Below are positions 41,605-45,690 of a stretch of 45,690 bases of DNA, in pieces. Numbering within the stretch: the stretch's first letter is position 1; each line of letters opens with the position of its first letter. A model generated the notes under the pieces. The model saw nothing but the letters and a program-made list of their open reading frames with translations. It had not been told where the DNA came from and made no database searches. The stretch is from Paractinoplanes rishiriensis (GTDB taxonomy: Bacteria; Actinomycetota; Actinomycetes; Mycobacteriales; Micromonosporaceae), in contig NZ_BOMV01000116.1 in assembly GCF_016862375.1 (NCBI RefSeq), positions 1 to 45,690 of the forward strand. Direction: 5' to 3'. The position numbers were made by a program, and so were the translations under genes.

Positions 41605-41646
41605 GACGGCGGTGGTGGTGCGGCAACGCACCACCACCCGCCCGTC
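41605..41646 (+). promoter_or_regulatory. 12-bp leader hairpin with GNRA tetraloop
   Basis: GGTGGTGGTGCG (41611-41622) pairs perfectly with CGCACCACCACC (41627-41638) around GCAA, a GNRA tetraloop. GACGG/CCGTC (41605-41609, 41642-41646) extends the stem past small bulges. It ends 17 nt before the ATG at 41664. Confidence 0.6.
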
Positions 41647-41663
41647 GTGCGGAAAGCCCCGAA

Positions 41664-42095
41664 ATGATCATTTTGGCCCTCCCGCGATTCTTCGACACCG
41701 ATCCGATCCTGACCGTGCTCACCGGGCGGGTTGCCGGTGGACCCGGCCCCAGCCGCTACCAGCTCGTCGACGCGGCCGGGAAGGTCGTGCTACGAGCGCT
41801 GGTGCGTTGGTTCACCGGCCACAGCACCATCACCGTCAGTCTGAACATCATCAACACCTACCAGTTCTATCCGACCGTTGCGGTCACGGTGACCGATGCC
41901 CGGATCGGCCGGCCGCCGCTGTGGCGCCCTCCTATCACCGACGTCGAGATCCGAGCGCTGGACGACTGGGCTTACGAGCACATCTATCCGTTCACCGGAG
42001 TCGGTCACACCGACGGCGACTCCTGGTACGACGTCACCATCATCGCCAGCTCGCTGCCGTGGCTGACCGGCTACACCTTCAACTGGGGCTACTGA
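41664..42095 (+). CDS. hypothetical protein, 143 aa
   Basis: ATG 41664 follows GGAAAG. The product is a strand-rich protein: MIILALPRFFDTDPILTVLT, TITVSLNIINTYQFYPTVAVTVTDA, GVGHTDGDSWYDVTIIASSL and PWLTGYTFNWGY. It is unusually rich in aromatic residues, Thr and Ile for this block. No signal peptide or membrane helix is visible, and the family is not recognised. Confidence 0.6.
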   Translation: MIILALPRFFDTDPILTVLTGRVAGGPGPSRYQLVDAAGKVVLRALVRWFTGHSTITVSLNIINTYQFYPTVAVTVTDARIGRPPLWRPPITDVEIRALDDWAYEHIYPFTGVGHTDGDSWYDVTIIASSLPWLTGYTFNWGY

Positions 42096-42250
42096 CCCCC
42101 GGTACTTGACCGGCACGGCGGCACGGCGAGCCGGTTGCCTGATTCCTCAGCTGTCAGCTGGCAGAGCTGACGGGCGTGCCGCCCAGCCCGCGGCGCTGTC
42201 CACCTGATCAACGCGGTCTCCCGCGGCCTCCACCGTGTGCCTACGGGCAA

Positions 42251-42303
42251 GCTGGGGCCGCGTGGTCCCAGCCTGTCCCGCCGCCACATCGGCGGAGAAC
42301 AGG
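42251..42303 (+). promoter_or_regulatory. two leader hairpins, the second reaching into the ribosome site
   Basis: GCTGGGGCC (42251-42259) pairs with GGTCCCAGC (42264-42272). Then CCTGT (42272-42276) pairs with ACAGG (42299-42303), and CCGCC with GGCGG inside. The right arm ACAGG overlaps the Shine-Dalgarno sequence AGGAGG (42301-42306) of the ArdC gene. A GTCAGCT/AGCTGAC stem lies further upstream at about 42155-42173. Confidence 0.45.
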
Positions 42304-42314
42304 AGGGCCACCCG

Positions 42315-43376
42315 ATGGCCACCACACACCGCACCCAGCAGACCGACCAACAACATGCATTTCTGGAGAAGATCCGAACCGACTTCGAGCAGCGGCTGGC
42401 AAGGTTGGCCGCCGACCCGGGGCAGTGGGTCGAGTTCATCGAGCAAGCGGCCGTGTTCGGCGCCCGCTACAGCCTGGGCAATCAGCTGCTGCTGATGATG
42501 CAAGCCGCCGAACGCGACATCACCGCGCAGTATTTTCTGCCGTTCGGCAACAAGGCCGGCACCAGCGGCTGGAAGCGGCACGGCCGCCAGGTCCGCACCG
42601 GCGAAAAGGCGTTCAAGATCTGGGCGCCGATCCGACGCCGTCCCAACGAGGAACAAGCCGCGCAGTGGCAGGCCGAAGGCCGCACGGTGCGCCGCGAGCC
42701 GTCCGGGCGCCTGGCCGCCCAGGTCGTCGGGTTCCGGCTCTCGCCGACGTTCGAGTTGTCGCAGACCGACGGGAAACCGTTCGAGATCCCCACCGTGCGG
42801 CAGATACGACGGGTCAAGGTTTCCGCTGCCGGTATGCCGCAGCTGCTCGACGGTGACGACCCGACCGGCGCCTTCGACGACGTGGTGAAACTGATCACCG
42901 ACGCCGGGTACAGCTTCGAACTCGCCCCGCCGGGCAGCCGCTACCTCGGCACCGCCAACGGCGTCACGGTCGGCGGCACCGCACGGCTCGTCCGGGTGCG
43001 CGACGACGTCAGCGCCGCCCAACAGGTCAAGACCACCGCCCACGAGCTGGCCCACATCCTCTGCGGCCACCTCGACGACACCGCGCCGGGGCAGGACCTG
43101 CACCGCGGCCGACGCGAAACCGAAGCCGAAAGCGTCGCGCACATCGTCTGCGCCGTCCTCGGCCTCGACACCGCCGCCTACAGCGACGCCTACGTGCTGG
43201 GCTGGGCCAACGGCGACCTAGACCTGGTCAAGCAGTGCGCCGACACCGTGCTGCGCGTCGCCAAGACCATCCTCACTCAGCTCGCCCCCGAGGCCGGTGA
43301 CACCGCCGACCCCGACCCGGCGGACGACCCAGCCGACGTGCCCGGCCGCACTCTCTTCGAAGGAGTCACCATATGA
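42315..43376 (+). CDS. ArdC-like antirestriction protein (ssDNA-binding plus zincin domain)
   Basis: ATG 42315 follows AGGAGG and gives 353 residues. The N-terminal domain (about 15-130) has FGARYSLGNQLLLMMQA, TSGWKRHGRQVRTGEKAFKIWAP and a long basic linker, matching the ArdC N-terminal ssDNA-binding domain. The C-terminal domain has the zinc-protease motif KTTAHELAHILCGH (about 239-252) with a third ligand probably in ETEAESVAHIVC. ArdC proteins protect transferred DNA from host restriction during entry. The last 25 residues are Asp/Pro-rich. Its stop overlaps the DprA start (ATGA), so the two are coupled. Confidence 0.85.
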   Translation: MATTHRTQQTDQQHAFLEKIRTDFEQRLARLAADPGQWVEFIEQAAVFGARYSLGNQLLLMMQAAERDITAQYFLPFGNKAGTSGWKRHGRQVRTGEKAFKIWAPIRRRPNEEQAAQWQAEGRTVRREPSGRLAAQVVGFRLSPTFELSQTDGKPFEIPTVRQIRRVKVSAAGMPQLLDGDDPTGAFDDVVKLITDAGYSFELAPPGSRYLGTANGVTVGGTARLVRVRDDVSAAQQVKTTAHELAHILCGHLDDTAPGQDLHRGRRETEAESVAHIVCAVLGLDTAAYSDAYVLGWANGDLDLVKQCADTVLRVAKTILTQLAPEAGDTADPDPADDPADVPGRTLFEGVTI

Positions 43377-44293
43377 GCATCGACCGCGAACTGATCAGGG
43401 TGGCGCGGGCCACCCTGGCCTTGCTGGATCCCACCCGCAACGAGGCCCTGCACCAGCTGCTGGCCTTCTTCGGCCCGGTCGAGGCGCTCGCCTGGCTGAA
43501 CGCGCCGACCCGCACACCCGCCGAGCAAGCGGAAATCCTGCGCGGCGTCAGCATCGATCGGCTCCTTGCGCATCACGCCACCGTCGCCGCAAGGACCGAG
43601 GAAGCGGGAGCCCGGGTGCTGATCCCGGAGGACGACGCATGGCCGGCCAGGCTCGACGATCTCAGCCGCGTCGCGTTCACCGGCGCACCCAGTTCCGCGC
43701 TGTGCCTGTGGATCCGCGGTAACGGCGACCCGTCGACCGCGTTGCGGCGCGTCGTGGCCGTGACCGGAGCGAGGGCGGCTACCGCGTACGGACAAACCGT
43801 GGCCGGCGATGTGAGCTACGGCCTGGCAGGGCAGGGCTGGAGTGTCGCGGCCGGCAGCAGCGTCGGCATCGACAGCGCCGCCCTGCGCGGCGCGCTCGCC
43901 GCCGGTGGCCCTGCCATCGCGGTCCTTCCCGCAGGCATCGACCGGCCGTACCCCGCCGCCAACACGGACGTACTTGCCCGGGTCGCCGACCGGGGACTGC
44001 TGATCAGCGCGGACCCGCCCGACAGTGCCACCACCAGCCGTCGCTTCGTCGCCGCCCGCCGCCTGCTGGCCGGCTTGGGCCACGGCGCTGTGGTCGTCGA
44101 AGCCGCCGCAGGCAGCCAAGCCCTGACCGTCCTCGACGAAACGATCAGCCGGGGACGGCGGGCGATGGTGGTCCCCGGCCCGGTCACGTCTGCGATGTCC
44201 TCAGGTACCCACGCGTACCTGCGCGAACACCCGCAGGCACGCCTGGTACGCCACACCGCCGACATCGTCGCCGAGCTACCGTCCGCTGGCTGA
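43373..44293 (+). CDS. dprA: divergent DprA/Smf-like protein
   Basis: The 306-residue protein has a SAM-like N-terminal region (1-90) and a Rossmann-like DprA domain. Landmarks are VVAVTGARAATAYGQ, GWSVAAGSSVGIDSAALRGAL (usual GGARGID is GSSVGID here), AIAVLPAGIDRPYPAANTDVL and SRRFVAARRLLAGLG (usual RNR is AAR). GAVVVEAAAGSQAL and RRAMVVPGPVTS follow. DprA binds incoming ssDNA and loads RecA in transformation. The two changed motifs are in the ssDNA-binding pocket, so activity may differ. Coupling to ArdC suggests a joint role in handling newly entered ssDNA. Confidence 0.8.
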   Translation: MSIDRELIRVARATLALLDPTRNEALHQLLAFFGPVEALAWLNAPTRTPAEQAEILRGVSIDRLLAHHATVAARTEEAGARVLIPEDDAWPARLDDLSRVAFTGAPSSALCLWIRGNGDPSTALRRVVAVTGARAATAYGQTVAGDVSYGLAGQGWSVAAGSSVGIDSAALRGALAAGGPAIAVLPAGIDRPYPAANTDVLARVADRGLLISADPPDSATTSRRFVAARRLLAGLGHGAVVVEAAAGSQALTVLDETISRGRRAMVVPGPVTSAMSSGTHAYLREHPQARLVRHTADIVAELPSAG

Positions 44294-44411
44294 CACCACC
44301 GCCTGACGTGACCGGCACGCGGCCTCCACACCGCCGGCCACCGCCGACCGTCCGCGACGCATCCTGCGCCGCACCCGGCCCACACCACCAAGTCCTGTTC
44401 CTGCGCATACG

Positions 44412-44454
44412 CGCGGGACGCACACGCCTTGTTGTTCCAGGCGAGCGTCCCGCG
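44412..44454 (+). promoter_or_regulatory. 10-bp leader hairpin with inner stem
   Basis: CGCGGGACGC (44412-44421) pairs perfectly with GCGTCCCGCG (44445-44454), and GCCT/AGGC forms an inner stem. It lies 41 nt before the ATG at 44496 and after the DprA gene. Confidence 0.55.
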
Positions 44455-44495
44455 ACCGGGGCGCTCGCCTGCCCACGTGCAGGAGGAACCGCGAC

Positions 44496-45608
44496 ATGCA
44501 CCCTGAACGACCTTCCATTCCGACCGCCGGCGCCTCTACCACAAGCCGTCTCACCGAACGCGCCGCCTGGGCGTTCTATCTCATCGCCGCCGCCGGATCG
44601 AGCGTCGGCCAGATTTGGGTAGCCGTCACTACCCCGCCCTGGCCGGACACGATCGCCTGGTGGTGGCGGGCGCTGCTGGTACTGCCGTTCGCCGTCGTGA
44701 TCGATCTCGGCGGGGTGGTCACCGCCGCGTTCGCCGACACCCGTCGCCGGCTCGGTGAAAACGCCACCGGATGGAGGCTGCTGTCCGCCGGCTCTGCCGT
44801 GCTCGCCGTGGCCATCAACGTGATCGGCCACCACCACACCCCGTACCTGGCCGCGGTGTTCGGCGGACTCGGCGTGTTCGCGTACACCGTGTGGCCGCTG
44901 CACAGCGCCGCCCGCCGCCGTGACGCGCTGCGCGCCATCGGCAAACTCACCGACACCGCACCGGTCTACGGCCTCATCCAGTGGTGGCGCGAGCCCGCCG
45001 TCACCCGCCGGGCCTGCGCTTTAGCTGTGCAGCACGGCTACTCCGTGCAGCAGTCACTGACGCTGGCCCGTGCGCAGCTGCGCGACGAACGGCGCACCGC
45101 CGCACTCAGCATCCACGTCGAAACACTCATCCGCGCCCGCCACGACGACCCGACCCTGGCCGCGATTGCGGCCACCACCATCGACATCGACGCCGTCGCC
45201 GCAGCCCTGAGCGCGCAGGCCGACATCGACGGCTGGGCCCGCGCCATCGGCGTCGACCTTGTACCACCCACCCCCGAACCAGCGGCCGGCGCCACCGCAC
45301 CCGACCTGCTCGCTCTCGACGCCGGACCGGACATGGTGGAACTGCCCAAAGACGTGCTGCGGCGGGTACCCGTCCAGCAAGCCGACTACGACCACTGGCG
45401 CGGCATCTGGCAGACCTGGCAACAGCAGCCCGACGACAGCCACCACACCATCGCCGGCCGCCACGACATCTCCGCCCGGCAAGCCCAATGGATTCGCGCC
45501 GCCGGCACCGCCGGGCTGCTCCACTCACCGATCCCGCCGATCACCCGGCTCCAACGCCTCATCCAGGCCAACGGGCACACCCCCGGCGGGCTCCCCAGCG
45601 CACCGTGA
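44496..45608 (+). CDS. DUF2637-like four-helix membrane protein
   Basis: ATG 44496 follows AGGAGG and gives 370 residues. Four hydrophobic helices lie in the first 135 residues: AFYLIAAAGSSVGQIWVAV, ALLVLPFAVVIDLGGVVTAAF, LLSAGSAVLAVAINVIG and LAAVFGGLGVFAYTVWPL. The LPFAVVIDLGG..ADTRRR pattern resembles the DUF2637 family of actinomycete conjugative elements (Spd-like membrane proteins). A long cytoplasmic part follows, with a possible HTH near its end (HHTIAGRHDISARQAQWIRAAG). A role in spread of the element or membrane signalling is possible but inferred. Confidence 0.55.
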   Translation: MHPERPSIPTAGASTTSRLTERAAWAFYLIAAAGSSVGQIWVAVTTPPWPDTIAWWWRALLVLPFAVVIDLGGVVTAAFADTRRRLGENATGWRLLSAGSAVLAVAINVIGHHHTPYLAAVFGGLGVFAYTVWPLHSAARRRDALRAIGKLTDTAPVYGLIQWWREPAVTRRACALAVQHGYSVQQSLTLARAQLRDERRTAALSIHVETLIRARHDDPTLAAIAATTIDIDAVAAALSAQADIDGWARAIGVDLVPPTPEPAAGATAPDLLALDAGPDMVELPKDVLRRVPVQQADYDHWRGIWQTWQQQPDDSHHTIAGRHDISARQAQWIRAAGTAGLLHSPIPPITRLQRLIQANGHTPGGLPSAP

Positions 45609-45612
45609 CCTG

Positions 45613-45655
45613 CCTGGCCGGGAGGACCACCGATCACGTCGTTCTCCCGGCCAGG
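45613..45655 (+). terminator. perfect 12-bp hairpin after the last gene
   Basis: CCTGGCCGGGAG (45613-45624) pairs with CTCCCGGCCAGG (45644-45655) around a 19-nt loop, 4 nt after the stop of the DUF2637-like gene. No T tract follows. It is either a terminator or the leader of a gene beyond the window. Confidence 0.5.
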
Positions 45656-45690
45656 ACCCGTTCCTTTCGCGGCTACCGCGATCTCAGTGA

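Noticed and set aside
1..45690. tRNA gene as integration target
   Set aside because: I looked for a T-loop (GGTTCGAATCC-like) and acceptor pairing near the integrases and elsewhere and found none; a tRNAscan run would be decisive.

Overview
The window is high-GC actinomycete DNA. Codon third positions are almost all G or C, GTG and TTG starts are common, and the conjugation and accessory families are actinobacterial types. A Micromonosporaceae-like host is my best guess, but nothing in the window fixes the genus. I found no rRNA, tRNA, CRISPR array or insertion sequence. The layout looks like the edge of a chromosomal or older accessory region (about 1-9.3 kb) followed by a large integrative/conjugative element or plasmid-like block (about 9.5 kb to the end).

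Left part (1-9.3 kb): a tiny membrane protein, the 5' stump of a tyrosine recombinase, a membrane-anchored pentapeptide-repeat protein, a P-loop kinase-like protein, and a lower-GC gene with a HEPN-type RNxxxH motif. On the minus strand follow a frameshifted SRPBCC-type gene, an unknown gene, and an orphan NarL-type histidine kinase with a duplicated membrane/HisKA_3 module. A second AbrB-like plus integrase pair, with its integrase truncated, faces the intact pair.

Integration/control block (9.5-14.5 kb): a minus-strand run of two tandem DNA-methyltransferase-like genes (both with abnormal catalytic motifs), an AbrB-like gene and a complete tyrosine recombinase. It is divided from the plus-strand transfer genes by about 1.6 kb of non-coding DNA packed with palindromes and short repeats, a candidate origin or control region.

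Transfer block (14.5-27 kb, all plus): a sigma/HTH-like regulator, a perfect intrinsic terminator, a VirB2/TrbC-like pilin, a TrbL/VirB6-like channel with a Pro-rich repeat tail, a PrgI-type protein, a VirB4 ATPase, a VirD4/TraG coupling protein, a PP-loop (CysH-like) enzyme, a replication-relaxation protein, a GP88 protein and a beta-class DNA methyltransferase. Copies of a 9-mer, CCCAACTGA, and its variants sit in the non-coding gaps on both sides of this block.

Accessory block (27-45.7 kb, all plus): mostly unknown genes (two tandem paralogues, DUF4192, DUF3085-like, two flavoproteins, a GGDEF protein), then an ArdC-like antirestriction protein translationally coupled to a divergent DprA, and a DUF2637-like membrane protein. 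Unusually, almost every gene here has its own 5' leader with a strong hairpin, often 20-45 nt before the start codon; one leader has pseudoknot topology. One leader is duplicated ahead of an internally deleted copy of the flavin monooxygenase gene. Single orientation, antirestriction and ssDNA-handling genes and repeated hairpins together resemble a conjugative leading region. This is the most interesting hypothesis in the window.
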